Source of the DNA: Microbacterium sp. LCT-H2
GTDB taxonomy: Bacteria > Actinomycetota > Actinomycetes > Actinomycetales > Microbacteriaceae
Length of the DNA: 64,000 bases
Assembly (NCBI RefSeq): GCF_001866135.1
Contig: NZ_MODW01000001.1
Coordinates: forward strand, 310,001-374,000
Reading direction: 5' to 3'
This document shows positions 15,517 to 23,968 of this stretch, piece by piece. The notes below the pieces were generated by a model, which had not been told where the DNA came from, did no database searches, and saw only the letters and a program-made list of their open reading frames with translations. How positions within the stretch are numbered: position 1 is the first letter of the stretch; every line of letters starts with the position of its first letter. A program made the position numbers and the translations under genes.

Positions 15517-16512
15517 TTACTTGTCGGCGCTCTTCTCGAGCGCGTCGGCGAGGTCGTTGAGGAACGTCGTGTACGTCTGGATGCTCTCGTTGAGGTAGGT
15601 ATCCGTGGGCATGTAGACGATCTGGTCGTCCTTCACCGCGGTGACGCCGGTGAGCGCCTCGGAGTTCTCGATGATCTCCGCCGCCTGCACGTAGTCCGGC
15701 GTCTCCGCCGCGAACACGGCGTCGCGGTCGAGCACGAGGATCCAGTCGGGGTTCGAGGCGGCGATGGCCTCGACCGAGATCTCGTCGCCCTGGTGGTCGT
15801 CGCTCGCGTCGTCGACCTGCAGTGCGGGCGTGAGGCCCAGCATGTCGTAGATCGGGCCCAGGGACCGGCCGACGGTCGGAGCGAGGTAGCCGATCTGCCC
15901 ACCCGAGGTGTTCACCGCCATGACGGTGTCGGCGTCGTCGTAGGCGGCCTTCGCACGGTCCACCGCGGCGTCGAACTCCTCGACGAGCTTCTGGGCCTCG
16001 TCCTGCGTGCCGAAGATCTCGCCGAGGACGGTGGTCTGCCGCTTGAGCTCCTCGTCGAACGGCTCGCCGTCCCGGGGCTCCAGGTCGATGATCGTGGCGT
16101 CAGGGACGAGCTCCGCGATGGCCTCGTTGTGCTGCGTGAACCGCTGCCCGCTGATGATGAGGTCGGGGTCGGCTGCCACGATCGCCTCGAGGTCGGGTTC
16201 CGTGTGCAGGCCGATGTCGACGACGTCCTCGTCCTTCGCGTAGGAGACGGTCTCCGGCATCAGGGAGACGGCACCGGCGGAGAGCTCGATGCCCCAGTCG
16301 GAGAGGGTCTGGAACGTCCGGTTGTCCAGAGCGACGACCGAGGTCGGCGGCGTGGTGATCTCGTGCGTGCCGGTGTTGTCCTCGATGGTCACGGTCCGCG
16401 ATCCCGCCGTCGTCTCGTCGGGTTCGGCTTCGCCGCCGGACGCGCAGCCGGAGAGGGCGAGCAGGCCGACGAGAGCGACGCTCGTGGCGGTGAGGGTTCT
16501 GGGCACGGACAT
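15517..16512 (-). CDS. Iron-siderophore ABC transporter, lipoprotein binding protein
   Basis: Extracytoplasmic substrate-binding protein, 331 residues, anchored by lipid at the Cys of the lipobox ALSGCA (about residue 23) after a short signal peptide. It has the TroA/FecB-type fold: TVTIEDNTGTHEIT, a first lobe ending DLEAIVAADPDLIISGQR, a linking helix and a second lobe with AVNTSGGQIGYLAP. It resembles YclQ. An AGGAG box lies seven bases before ATG. It is the first gene of the operon and shares its upstream region, including the iron box at 16595-16613, with the divergent flavoprotein gene. Confidence 0.92.
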   Translation of the reverse strand: MSVPRTLTATSVALVGLLALSGCASGGEAEPDETTAGSRTVTIEDNTGTHEITTPPTSVVALDNRTFQTLSDWGIELSAGAVSLMPETVSYAKDEDVVDIGLHTEPDLEAIVAADPDLIISGQRFTQHNEAIAELVPDATIIDLEPRDGEPFDEELKRQTTVLGEIFGTQDEAQKLVEEFDAAVDRAKAAYDDADTVMAVNTSGGQIGYLAPTVGRSLGPIYDMLGLTPALQVDDASDDHQGDEISVEAIAASNPDWILVLDRDAVFAAETPDYVQAAEIIENSEALTGVTAVKDDQIVYMPTDTYLNESIQTYTTFLNDLADALEKSADK

Positions 16513-16594
16513 GGAGAGACTCCTGTTCTGCGGGGATGTGTGCGCTCTCGTGGAGCGCCGGTCCGACGGGCGGGCGAGCCGACCGCGTCGGTTT

Positions 16595-16613
16595 TTAGGT
16601 TAGCCTTACTTTA
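16595..16613 (+). promoter_or_regulatory. DtxR/IdeR-type iron box
   Basis: TTAGGTTAGCCTTACTTTA matches the 19-bp DtxR/IdeR consensus TTAGGTTAGSCTAACCTAA closely: the left half is perfect and the right half has three differences. The -10-like TAGCCT of the downstream gene (16601-16606) lies inside it and its start codon begins at the last base, so bound Fe-regulator would block that promoter. It can also serve the binding-protein operon on the other strand. Confidence 0.8.
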
Positions 16614-17380
16614 TGAGCGATACGAAATCCGGTTTCTCGATCGAGCGTCGCGGCCTCGAGCTGCGCTTCCGCAACGTCACGCTGAGCGCCCGCGAGTGGC
16701 TCGCTCCGGATTTCGTGCGCGTCCGCCTGTCCGGGCCCGACCTCGCCGGCTTCGACTCCCCCGGCTCCGACGACCACATGCGGCTCTTCTTTCCGAGCGG
16801 CCCCGTGGACTCGGTGGAGGAGCTGCGTGCCGCCCCGAGCCGCGAGTACACGCCCCTCGCCTGGGGTGACGACTGGCTCGACGTCGAGTTCGCGGTGCAT
16901 GGCGATCAGGGCGTGGCCGCCCCGTGGGCCGCGAACGCCCCACTCGGGTCGACCATCGGCGTCGGCGGGCCGCGCGGCGCCGCCGTCCTCACCGGAGAGC
17001 CGGGATCCTGGCTCCTCGTCGGCGACGAGACCGCCATCCCCGCGATCCGCCGCTTCGCCGCCCTCATCCCCGAGGGCACCCCCGCACGCATCGTCATCGA
17101 GACGGTGTCGGCGGGTCGCGAGGTCGAGATCGACGCTCCGGTGCCGGTCGAGTGGCTGCATCGCGGCGACGCGCCGGCCGGCTCCGCACTGATCGCCTTC
17201 CTCGACGCGCTGACCGCGGATGACGTCGTGGGAGACGACCCGTTCGTCTTCATCGCCGCCGAGCAGTCCATCGTGAAGCCCGGCCGGGCCCTGCTCGGGC
17301 GCTGGGACGTGGACAGCGCGAACGCCGTCGTGAAGGGCTACTGGAAGCGTGGCGAAGCCGAGTACCACGCTCCGCACTGA
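16613..17380 (+). CDS. Siderophore-interacting protein (FAD reductase)
   Basis: Cytosolic flavoprotein of the SIP/ViuB family, which reduces or releases iron from imported ferric siderophores. The 255 residues include the FAD-binding REYTPLAW motif (R-x-Y-T), a VEFAVHGDQGVAAPWA stretch, SWLLVGDETAIPAIRRF for the nucleotide-binding start, and the C-terminal GYWKRGEAEYH typical of the family. It is divergent from the iron-siderophore importer and shares its iron box. The ATG lies six bases behind TAGCCT, so the message is probably leaderless and directly blocked when the iron regulator binds. Confidence 0.92.
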   Translation: MSDTKSGFSIERRGLELRFRNVTLSAREWLAPDFVRVRLSGPDLAGFDSPGSDDHMRLFFPSGPVDSVEELRAAPSREYTPLAWGDDWLDVEFAVHGDQGVAAPWAANAPLGSTIGVGGPRGAAVLTGEPGSWLLVGDETAIPAIRRFAALIPEGTPARIVIETVSAGREVEIDAPVPVEWLHRGDAPAGSALIAFLDALTADDVVGDDPFVFIAAEQSIVKPGRALLGRWDVDSANAVVKGYWKRGEAEYHAPH

Positions 17381-17411
17381 CACGGAGGTGCTGCGCTGAC
17401 AGACTGGGCGC

Positions 17412-17813
17412 ATGGCTCTCCTCGATCACCTGGGCATCACCGTCGCCGACCTGGAACGCGGACGCGCGCAGTTCCATCCCGTGCTCACCGCGCTCGGCTA
17501 CGAGCCCGGCGGCGAGGACGATCACTCGATCTCCTGGCACACCGGCGAGGAGACCGAGATCATCCTCTACACGTGGGACGACGATTCCGCGCCCCACCGG
17601 CACGGGCGCGTCGGCTGGCAGCACATGGCTTTCGCGGTGCCATCGCGCGCCGAGGTCGACCGACTCCACGACCTCGCCCTCGACGCCGGCTGGACCGCGG
17701 TGCGCGAGCCGAAGGAGTACCCGCGGTACAGCGAGCGCTACTACGCCTCCTTCGTCGAGGACGCCGACGGCATCCGGCTCGAGTTCATGTACAACCCGCC
17801 GAAGGACGCTTGA
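17412..17813 (+). CDS. VOC (glyoxalase/bleomycin-resistance) family protein
   Basis: A 133-residue single-module VOC protein: LDHLGITVADLERGRAQF for the first beta-alpha-beta unit with the metal-ligand-type His, then HMAFAVPSRAEVDRLHDLAL and the final YYASFVEDADGIRLEFMYN with the second His/Glu pair positions. Substrate unknown. CAGACT plus GGGCGC precedes the ATG, the same spacing as other probably leaderless genes here. It follows the siderophore-interacting protein by 31 bases but has its own promoter-like box. Confidence 0.85.
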   Translation: MALLDHLGITVADLERGRAQFHPVLTALGYEPGGEDDHSISWHTGEETEIILYTWDDDSAPHRHGRVGWQHMAFAVPSRAEVDRLHDLALDAGWTAVREPKEYPRYSERYYASFVEDADGIRLEFMYNPPKDA

Positions 17814-17885
17814 CGCCCGGGGCGTGTCGCCGCCTGGGCCTCACTTCATGATCATCCTGTCCGAGCCCGTCCACGGGCCTGAGAT

Positions 17886-18410
17886 TCAGCTCGGAGCCGG
17901 CGTGACCCGGGTGTTGGAGACGGCCGCGAATCGCCATTCCCGTCCGGCGCATTCCGCGACCCCGGTGAGGATGCCCGATCCGTCCGGCACGCTCAGGGCG
18001 GCGTCGGCTCCGTCGGGCTGCTTCAGCGTCCAGAACCCGTACATCACGACGACCTCCGAGTCGACGTCGACGACTTTTACCTTGTCCAGATTCAGGTCGG
18101 CGACGGCGATCCGGCTGTCGAAGGCGTCGGCGTGACCGGACTCGATGCCGTCTCGGCCGGGCATAAACTGCCCGAAGATGTTGACGAAGTTGGCGTCTTC
18201 CGTGAACAGGTCTGCGAGCTGCGCCGCGTCGTGCGCGTTGAAGGCTTCCGTGAACTCCGAGAACAGCGTCACGGGCGACGCGCTGCATGCGGGGGTGGGA
18301 GTCGTCTTCGGGGAGGGCGGAGGCGCCGCCGTGCAGCCTGCGACCAACATGCCGGCAATAGCGGCGATTGCGCCGACCGCCATCATGCGCGGTCCCGGTG
18401 ATATCGACAT
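17886..18410 (-). CDS. Lipoprotein with SnoaL/NTF2-like domain
   Basis: A secreted 174-residue lipoprotein: a signal peptide ending in the lipobox MLVAGC (Cys about residue 25), a Pro/Ser/Thr linker, then an SgcJ/SnoaL-like cone fold with FSEFTEAFNAHDAAQLADLF, DANFVNIFGQFMPGRDGI and a final WRFAAVSNTR. Such domains can bind small molecules or act as enzymes; the role is unknown. AGGAGG lies upstream; I use the ATG at 18408-18410 because it leaves four bases after GGAGG, while the ATG at 18413 is too close. The gene before it ends in the same few bases, so the two are translationally coupled. Confidence 0.75.
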   Translation of the reverse strand: MSISPGPRMMAVGAIAAIAGMLVAGCTAAPPPSPKTTPTPACSASPVTLFSEFTEAFNAHDAAQLADLFTEDANFVNIFGQFMPGRDGIESGHADAFDSRIAVADLNLDKVKVVDVDSEVVVMYGFWTLKQPDGADAALSVPDGSGILTGVAECAGREWRFAAVSNTRVTPAPS

Positions 18411-19825
18411 CATTCCTCCTCTTCTGCGGGGGCACACGCCCCTCGTGTGATCGACGACGACTCTTCTTGCGAGGTCAAGGAGGGGAAACGCTGCCCTGGC
18501 CGGCGCTGAGCTTTCTGCTTCGTGGTCAGCGCCATGGCATCGGCCGCATGGGCGGCGAGCCGTTCGAGCGGCCCCTTGCCCGCCGTGCGGGTCCAGATCA
18601 GTGCTGCGATCATCATGAGGATCGACAGCACGACCCAGGAGAGAACGGGGTTCGGCAGCCATGCCGAGGCGCCGGCACGGATGAGGATCGCCTGGACGAC
18701 GTAACCGGTGAGAGGTACGGCACCGTAGGCGGCCAGCGGGAGCACGGCCCAGCGAGCGTAGCGGGTGACGAGGAGGCAGAGCCCGAGTACCGCGACAGCG
18801 AAACCGCCTGATCCCACGATCTCGAGGACACCGCCGGAGTGCGGCGAGACACCCGTGACCGCATTGAGTATCGCCGCCGGCGGATCCTGGGAGACGACCC
18901 AGTCGAAGTAGGAATCCTCCGAGTCGGCTCCGCCGAACAGAGAGACCCTCTCGGGTGCGACACAGGCGACGATGCCGTCGCTCTTGTTGCACGTCAGGCC
19001 AGAGATATCGATCTCATCCCCCGGGACCATGCCGCTGGATGGGGAGGGAGCAGTCGACGAGGAAGCATCTCCCTGCGGTGGAGCGAGGATGGCGCCGAGG
19101 GTGTACGCACCGAGGCAGAGCAGCGTGCCGCCGACCACCATCATGAGCCCCGTCCGCACCCGCGTCAGATCGAGGCGTCCGATGATGAGCCCCGCGCAGA
19201 GAAGCGCGGCCCACACGGTAATCGGATAGGTCCCGAACACCACCAGAGCCAGTCCGGGACCGGAGAGATCCGGAGAGAGCGTTCCGAGGAGGGCGAGCAG
19301 CGGTGGACCGAGCACGATGAGTCCCCCTCCGGCGATGAGGAGCGTCTTCGTGCGCAGATGCACCGTGAACGCGGCGAGGACGTACAGGACGCCGTAGAGG
19401 GTGAGGATCACGGCGATGCCCGACCCCAACAGCTCGACACCGAGCCCGACGACGAAGATCGCCGCTCCTCGCCCGACCAGCCGAAGACGCACCCTCCTGA
19501 GCTCGTCCGCCGTGGCATCGCGAATGCCCACCGTCATGAGGGCAAGCGAGACGCCCGCTAGCAACGCGAACAGAATCGATGAGCGCCCGTTGACCACATC
19601 GAGCCAGCTCGAAGGATCGAAGAGCGTGAGCCCGGGCCCGCTCGCCACCGCCAGATGGGCACCGAACATCCCGACAAGAGCGAGGCCGCGGGCGACGTCG
19701 ACCCCCACGATGCGCGGTCTCCGCACGGCGGCGACTGCGCGGTCGTGCGGGTGGGTGCCGGAGCCCGCGACGAAACCGTCCGCCGTCGGGCCGTTGGCGG
19801 AGGGAACGGCAGGGGATGTGTTCAC
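18410..19825 (-). CDS. DUF418/DUF1624-type multi-pass membrane protein
   Basis: A 471-residue membrane protein with about ten helices. The start VGVDVARGLALVGMFGAHL is the acyltransferase-like opening of DUF1624/heparan N-acetyltransferase relatives, and the C-terminal helices (PLAAYGAVPLTGYVVQAIL) match the DUF418 region. A roughly 70-residue soluble loop with two Cys (LTCNKSDGIVACVAPE) sits in the middle, probably outside the cell and disulfide-bonded. The start is GTG at 19823-19825, seven bases after GAGAGG; the ATG at 19840 has no such box. It precedes and overlaps the lipoprotein gene, suggesting a joint envelope role. Confidence 0.75.
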   Translation of the reverse strand: MNTSPAVPSANGPTADGFVAGSGTHPHDRAVAAVRRPRIVGVDVARGLALVGMFGAHLAVASGPGLTLFDPSSWLDVVNGRSSILFALLAGVSLALMTVGIRDATADELRRVRLRLVGRGAAIFVVGLGVELLGSGIAVILTLYGVLYVLAAFTVHLRTKTLLIAGGGLIVLGPPLLALLGTLSPDLSGPGLALVVFGTYPITVWAALLCAGLIIGRLDLTRVRTGLMMVVGGTLLCLGAYTLGAILAPPQGDASSSTAPSPSSGMVPGDEIDISGLTCNKSDGIVACVAPERVSLFGGADSEDSYFDWVVSQDPPAAILNAVTGVSPHSGGVLEIVGSGGFAVAVLGLCLLVTRYARWAVLPLAAYGAVPLTGYVVQAILIRAGASAWLPNPVLSWVVLSILMMIAALIWTRTAGKGPLERLAAHAADAMALTTKQKAQRRPGQRFPSLTSQEESSSITRGACAPAEEEE

Positions 19826-19999
19826 GTGACGACCTCTCATCGGCTTCTGCTCTTCGGGGAAGACCCGGGGCACGTCACGCCACGACCCCTGCAACGCGCG
19901 AAGTAACATGTTAGACGCTATCCAGAATTCTCCGCTCGCCTGGCCGGTCACGCAAGAGCATCTGAGCGCGGCTGAAGGATCCGGTGTCACGATGAGGGG

Positions 20000-20169
20000 A
20001 TGGAGACCATCGACGGTGTGCAGATCTGGACCATGATCGGCGATGCTGTTCATCCGCGTCTTGCGCAGCGAGATCGGCGGCCTACGCAACGAGATGACCG
20101 CGCATCGACGGGTCCGACCGTGATGTGCTGGCGCTCGTGAAGCGCACGTTCGGGCTGGATCGGGAGTGA
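20000..20169 (+). pseudogene. Remnant of a small coiled-coil protein gene
   Basis: Starting at ATG 20000 the reading is METIDGVQIWTMIGDA, then the sense moves to another frame (LRSEIGGLRNEMTA) and to a third (IDGSDRDVLALVKRTFGLDRE, ending at TGA 20167-20169). Taken together this looks like one protein of about 55 residues with a helical, Leu/Arg/Glu-rich body broken by two frame changes. The rest of the 19,826-20,179 gap shows nothing else beyond the promoter side of the membrane-protein gene. I do not recognise the family, so this is a tentative call. Confidence 0.35.
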
Positions 20170-20179
20170 GGACCAACGC

Positions 20180-20938
20180 ATGAGGATCGTCGTCGCAGGA
20201 GGGACCGGCGTCGTCGGCACGCCCACGGTGGAGGCCGTCCGGAGCGCCGGTCATGAGGCCGTCGTGCTCAGTCGTTCGCACGGCGTCGACCTGGTCAGCG
20301 GGCGCGGGCTGGAGGCGGCGCTGGCCGGAGCCGACGCCGTGATCGATGTCGTGAGCGTCGAGACCCTGAAGGCGAGCACGGCGATCGAGTTCTTCACGGC
20401 CGCCACCGGGAACCTCCTCGCCGCTGCCGCGGACACCGGCGTGGGACACGTCGTCCTGCTCTCCATCGTCGGCATCGACCGCATCCCCTACGACTACTAC
20501 GCGGGCAAGGTGGCCCAGGAGAAGCTGGTCTCCGCGTCCGCCGTCCCCTCGACGATCCTCCGAGCCACGCAGTTCCACGAGTTCGCCGCGCAGATGTTCG
20601 CTCGGGCGAAGGCGGGGCCGCTGCATCTCGCCCCGCGTGCGCGCACGCAGCCGGTGGCGGCCCGCGAGGTCGCCGAACGGCTCGTCACGCTCGCGACCGG
20701 GGACGCGCGGGGTCGCGTGCCTGATCTCGCCGGCCCCCGCGAGGAGCAGCTCGCCGACATGGTGCGGGCGTACGCGCGACGCATCGGGTACCGCGGCTGG
20801 ATCCCGGCACTGAACGTGCCCGGTCCGCAGATGGCGGGGATGCGCGCGGGAAAGGCGCTGCCGGGACCCGAAGCGGTACGCGGGACCCAGACGTTCGCAG
20901 ATTGGCTTGCCGAGGCGGTGCCGGCGCGCGCAGACTGA
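20180..20938 (+). CDS. NAD(P)-binding oxidoreductase, atypical SDR (NmrA-like)
   Basis: A 252-residue Rossmann protein with the N-terminal dinucleotide loop VVAGGTGVVGTPTV, typical of atypical short-chain dehydrogenases (NmrA/SDR_a5). DAVIDVVSVETLK and HVVLLSIVGIDRIPYDYYAGKV (in part: the S-I-V-G and Y-Y-x-x-K positions) correspond to the SDR active-site region. Substrate unknown. It sits 11 bases after the decayed small gene and 47 bases before a PhnB-like gene in the same direction. Confidence 0.85.
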   Translation: MRIVVAGGTGVVGTPTVEAVRSAGHEAVVLSRSHGVDLVSGRGLEAALAGADAVIDVVSVETLKASTAIEFFTAATGNLLAAAADTGVGHVVLLSIVGIDRIPYDYYAGKVAQEKLVSASAVPSTILRATQFHEFAAQMFARAKAGPLHLAPRARTQPVAAREVAERLVTLATGDARGRVPDLAGPREEQLADMVRAYARRIGYRGWIPALNVPGPQMAGMRAGKALPGPEAVRGTQTFADWLAEAVPARAD

Positions 20939-20985
20939 GGTGGGGCGGGGGTCTTTCCGCAGTCGAGCGACCAGGAGCAGCACGC

Positions 20986-21396
20986 ATGGCGAACCTCAAT
21001 CCCTACCTGTCCTTCCGCACCGAGGCCCGCGAGGCCATGGAGTTCTACCGGGGAGTCCTCGGCGGCGACCTCGACATCACGGTCTTCGGCGACTTCCCCG
21101 ACATGGTGCAGGATCCGAGCCAGAAGGATCTCGTGATGCATGCGCAGCTCACGACCCCCGACGGGCTGGTGCTCATGGCCTCGGACACCCCGGAGGGCAT
21201 GACCTACGAGAAGCCGCAGGGCGTCTCCGTGTCGCTGAGTGGCAATACCCAGGAGGTCACCCGGCAGGTGTGGGACCGTCTCTCCGAAGGCGCCACGATC
21301 ACGATGCCGCTCGATGTCCCGCCGTGGGGCGGCACGTTCGGGATGCTCATCGACCGCTTCGGGATCGCCTGGATGCTGCACGGCGACCCGGAGTGA
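20986..21396 (+). CDS. PhnB-like VOC protein
   Basis: A 136-residue VOC protein of the PhnB/3-demethylubiquinone-methyltransferase-like group: LNPYLSFRTEAREAMEFYRG at the start, HAQLTTPDGLVLMASDTPEG in the middle, and WGGTFGMLIDRFGIAWML at the end. Function unknown; the family includes many uncharacterised DUF1428-like enzymes. The ATG at 20986 is chosen for its AGGAG box eight bases upstream; an earlier frame continuation has no such site. It is convergent with the PucR-like regulator gene, with 22 bases between stops. Confidence 0.88.
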   Translation: MANLNPYLSFRTEAREAMEFYRGVLGGDLDITVFGDFPDMVQDPSQKDLVMHAQLTTPDGLVLMASDTPEGMTYEKPQGVSVSLSGNTQEVTRQVWDRLSEGATITMPLDVPPWGGTFGMLIDRFGIAWMLHGDPE

Positions 21397-21418
21397 CCCC
21401 GGACGGTGTGCTCCGGAC

Positions 21419-22933
21419 TCAGCCCGGCAGCACCGCCCGGCAGGCGAGATGCAGCGCCAGCCGCGCCTCGGGGTCGTTCATGTCGATCCCGAGGAGCTCC
21501 TGTACTCGTCGGATCCGCACGGCGACCGTGTTGCGGTGCAGCCCGAGCGCGGCCGCGGTGGCCGCGATTCCGGACTCGTGGTCGAGGTACGCCGACAGAG
21601 TCCTGAGCAGCTCGCCGCTCCCCTCGGCCAGAGGGGCGAGCAGCGACTGCGCGGCCGGGACGAAGGTGTCGTTGCCGGTCCAGGCGAGCAGGAGCTGTTC
21701 GAGCCCGAGGCTGTCGACGCGGACGAACCATCCGGTGGCCGACCGGGCCGCAGCGATCCGTGCGGCGTCGCCGGCCTCGTCGAGGGTCGCCGCCAGTCCT
21801 TCCGGCCCGGTCTGTGCCGAGCCCACCCCGGTGGCCACCGCGAAGTCGCGCAGTGCCGCGAGGTGGAGCTCGCGCAGTGCCGCCACAGCCCGCTCGATGC
21901 GGTCGGGCTCCGGGGCCTCAGCGAAGGAGAGCCAGCCGCTGAGGCCTCGACCCGCCGTGGTCGCGTGCGCCTCGGCGTCGATCGCGCTGAGCCCGGGCCT
22001 GATCGCACGGAGGAGCGCGAGCGGCTCCACCCGGCTGCGCGCCACCATGCGGAACCCGAGGTGATGCCCGCCGGTGCGCCATCCCCGCTCCGCCATGCGC
22101 CGCTCGACGTCGGCATCGGCGGCTCCGCGGAGCTCGACGAAGTCCCGCAGCAGCCCCGACGACGCGGCGACGTCGTTGACCGCCGCGATCTCGTCGATGA
22201 GGATGCGGGCGGCCACCGCGGGCATGGCGACCTCCGCGGCCACCAGGAGCGATTGCAGCTGCGCCTCTCCGAAGCCGTGGCCGAACAGGACGAGACGCAG
22301 ACCGGACCGGCCGGGGCTGTCCACCCGTACCGAGGCGGCCGCGCCCTCCCCCGCCCTGGCACTGTCGCTCCAGGCATCGAAGCGGATCGCCGCGTGCAGC
22401 ACGGCATCCAGGTGTCCGCCGGCTTCACGGAGCACTCCCGCGGCGTCGACGAGGGCGACGCCCAGACCGAGGTTCGCCGCGAGGTGTCCGAGCAGGTCGC
22501 CGAGGTCGTCGGCGGCGTACTCGAAGGACTGCGCGACCTTGCGCACCCTCGTGAGCGTGAGGGCGTCCCTGGCCTCGATGAGCATCCAGCAGGCGCGGGC
22601 GAGCTGGACCGGCCTCTCGACGTCGAGCAGAGCGAGACCGATCCGGTCGGCGAGGCGGAGCGCCCCGGGGTCGACATCGGCAGCGCCGGGGAGCGCGAGT
22701 CCGGTGATCCCGCGGTCACGGACCCGGCGCAGCATCGCGTCCTGCTGCCAGGTGGCGACCGGCGCCCCGGCCGTGAGGATCGCGAGCCGGCCGGTGCCCT
22801 CGTCGGGCAGGTCGGACTCGCCGGCTTCCACCACCACCGCGTCCCACGCGACATCCCGGGGGCCCGCGACGTGGCGGAGGACGCCGTTCTCCTCCTGCGC
22901 CAGCAGCGCCGGCAGCGCGAGCGCCCCGCTCAC
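21419..22933 (-). CDS. PucR-family transcriptional regulator
   Basis: A 504-residue regulator of the PucR/CdaR type. The N-terminal part (to about residue 130) resembles the purine-catabolism PucR domain, with VVEAGESDLPDEGTGRLAIL and GITGLALPGAADVDPGAL. The C-terminal HTH_30 unit reads LLRTLSAYLDHESGIAATAA then LGLHRNTVAVRIRRVQELLG. Such proteins switch on catabolism of purines, allantoin and related nitrogen compounds. The start GTG overlaps the third DUF917 gene's stop (GTGA), so it is co-translated with the operon it probably controls. Confidence 0.88.
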   Translation of the reverse strand: MSGALALPALLAQEENGVLRHVAGPRDVAWDAVVVEAGESDLPDEGTGRLAILTAGAPVATWQQDAMLRRVRDRGITGLALPGAADVDPGALRLADRIGLALLDVERPVQLARACWMLIEARDALTLTRVRKVAQSFEYAADDLGDLLGHLAANLGLGVALVDAAGVLREAGGHLDAVLHAAIRFDAWSDSARAGEGAAASVRVDSPGRSGLRLVLFGHGFGEAQLQSLLVAAEVAMPAVAARILIDEIAAVNDVAASSGLLRDFVELRGAADADVERRMAERGWRTGGHHLGFRMVARSRVEPLALLRAIRPGLSAIDAEAHATTAGRGLSGWLSFAEAPEPDRIERAVAALRELHLAALRDFAVATGVGSAQTGPEGLAATLDEAGDAARIAAARSATGWFVRVDSLGLEQLLLAWTGNDTFVPAAQSLLAPLAEGSGELLRTLSAYLDHESGIAATAAALGLHRNTVAVRIRRVQELLGIDMNDPEARLALHLACRAVLPG

Positions 22934-23958
22934 GCGGCGTCCAGATCGACGAGCCCATAGGCGGAGGGCACCACCCGGGCCCGGCGCTCCGGGCGGGCGT
23001 TCCACCATGGGGGAGCAGGGAGGGCGAGGGCCGCCACGGTGCGCCCGGGGGCCAGCTCGGTGACTTCGAGGACGTCTCGGGACACGGCGTCCAGGAGGAC
23101 GATGATCTCGGGCGCCGCGGCGACGAGCAGGCCATCGGTGAGCACCGCGAGGGTCTCGGACCGGGTGACGATGCGGTGCACCGCTCCGCCGAGTCCGGCG
23201 ATCTCGACCGCGCTCACGTGCGGGTCGGCCGTGGAGGACGCGGTGGTCACGATGCGGCCCTCGGCGAGCAGCGTCCCCCCGAGGACCTCGGCGAGGACCG
23301 GCAGCGGTGCTGCCCGGTGCGCCAGGAAGCTGCGGCCGAGGGCGAGCGCGCGGGCGAGGTGGTCGCCGATGGCGTGCTCTCGCAGGTCGCCGACGGTGAA
23401 CCCGGCGAGCACGGCGCACCCCACTCCCCCGGCCTGGACGATGGCCGAACGCACGACGCGCTCGGCATCGATCGCCCGCGTCGCCTCCACGAGCGCCACC
23501 CCGTCGGCACCGGTCTCGCACGCGAACACGAGCCCAGGGACACGGTCGACGAACAGCGACATCTGATCGAGTCCCGGCACCGCGCGCCCGGTGCAGTCGG
23601 CGTCCACCACGGTGTGCGATCCGGCCAGAGTGAGCGGCGCGAGGCCGTTCATCCCTCCGCCCTCGAGCGAGCACACCGCCGGGACGGGATGCCCGAGCCA
23701 CCTCTCCACTGCGCGCAGCAGCGGGGCGAAGGGGGCGGCACCGGGCATCCGCTCCCCGAGCAGCATCGTCGACCCGACGAAGGCCACGCCGAGGCAGGGC
23801 GTCGCGGGATCCAGCGCGTCCACCGGCGCGATCTCGAGCGGCCAGTGCGCGGTCGTACCGAGGATGAGTTCGAGCATCGTCGTGGAGCCGCCGCCGCCGG
23901 AACCGAGCAGCGCGTACCCGCGGGCGAGCGCCTCCAGGTCGTCCCGCTCCAGCCTCAT
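22930..23958 (-). CDS. DUF917 protein, divergent third copy
   Basis: A 342-residue member of DUF917 (PF06032, now associated with S-methyl-thiohydantoin desulfurase). It differs from its two neighbours at their shared motifs: GSGGGGSTT replaces GTGGGGDPY, EGGGMNGLAP replaces the V/C-GG-(V/I)-N-S pattern, and VDADCTGRAVPG replaces VDADGMGRAFPE. This suggests a changed active site or a regulatory or structural role. It lies ten bases after the second copy and overlaps the PucR-like gene by four bases. Confidence 0.8.
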   Translation of the reverse strand: MRLERDDLEALARGYALLGSGGGGSTTMLELILGTTAHWPLEIAPVDALDPATPCLGVAFVGSTMLLGERMPGAAPFAPLLRAVERWLGHPVPAVCSLEGGGMNGLAPLTLAGSHTVVDADCTGRAVPGLDQMSLFVDRVPGLVFACETGADGVALVEATRAIDAERVVRSAIVQAGGVGCAVLAGFTVGDLREHAIGDHLARALALGRSFLAHRAAPLPVLAEVLGGTLLAEGRIVTTASSTADPHVSAVEIAGLGGAVHRIVTRSETLAVLTDGLLVAAAPEIIVLLDAVSRDVLEVTELAPGRTVAALALPAPPWWNARPERRARVVPSAYGLVDLDAA

Positions 23959-23968
23959 GGGATCCAGC

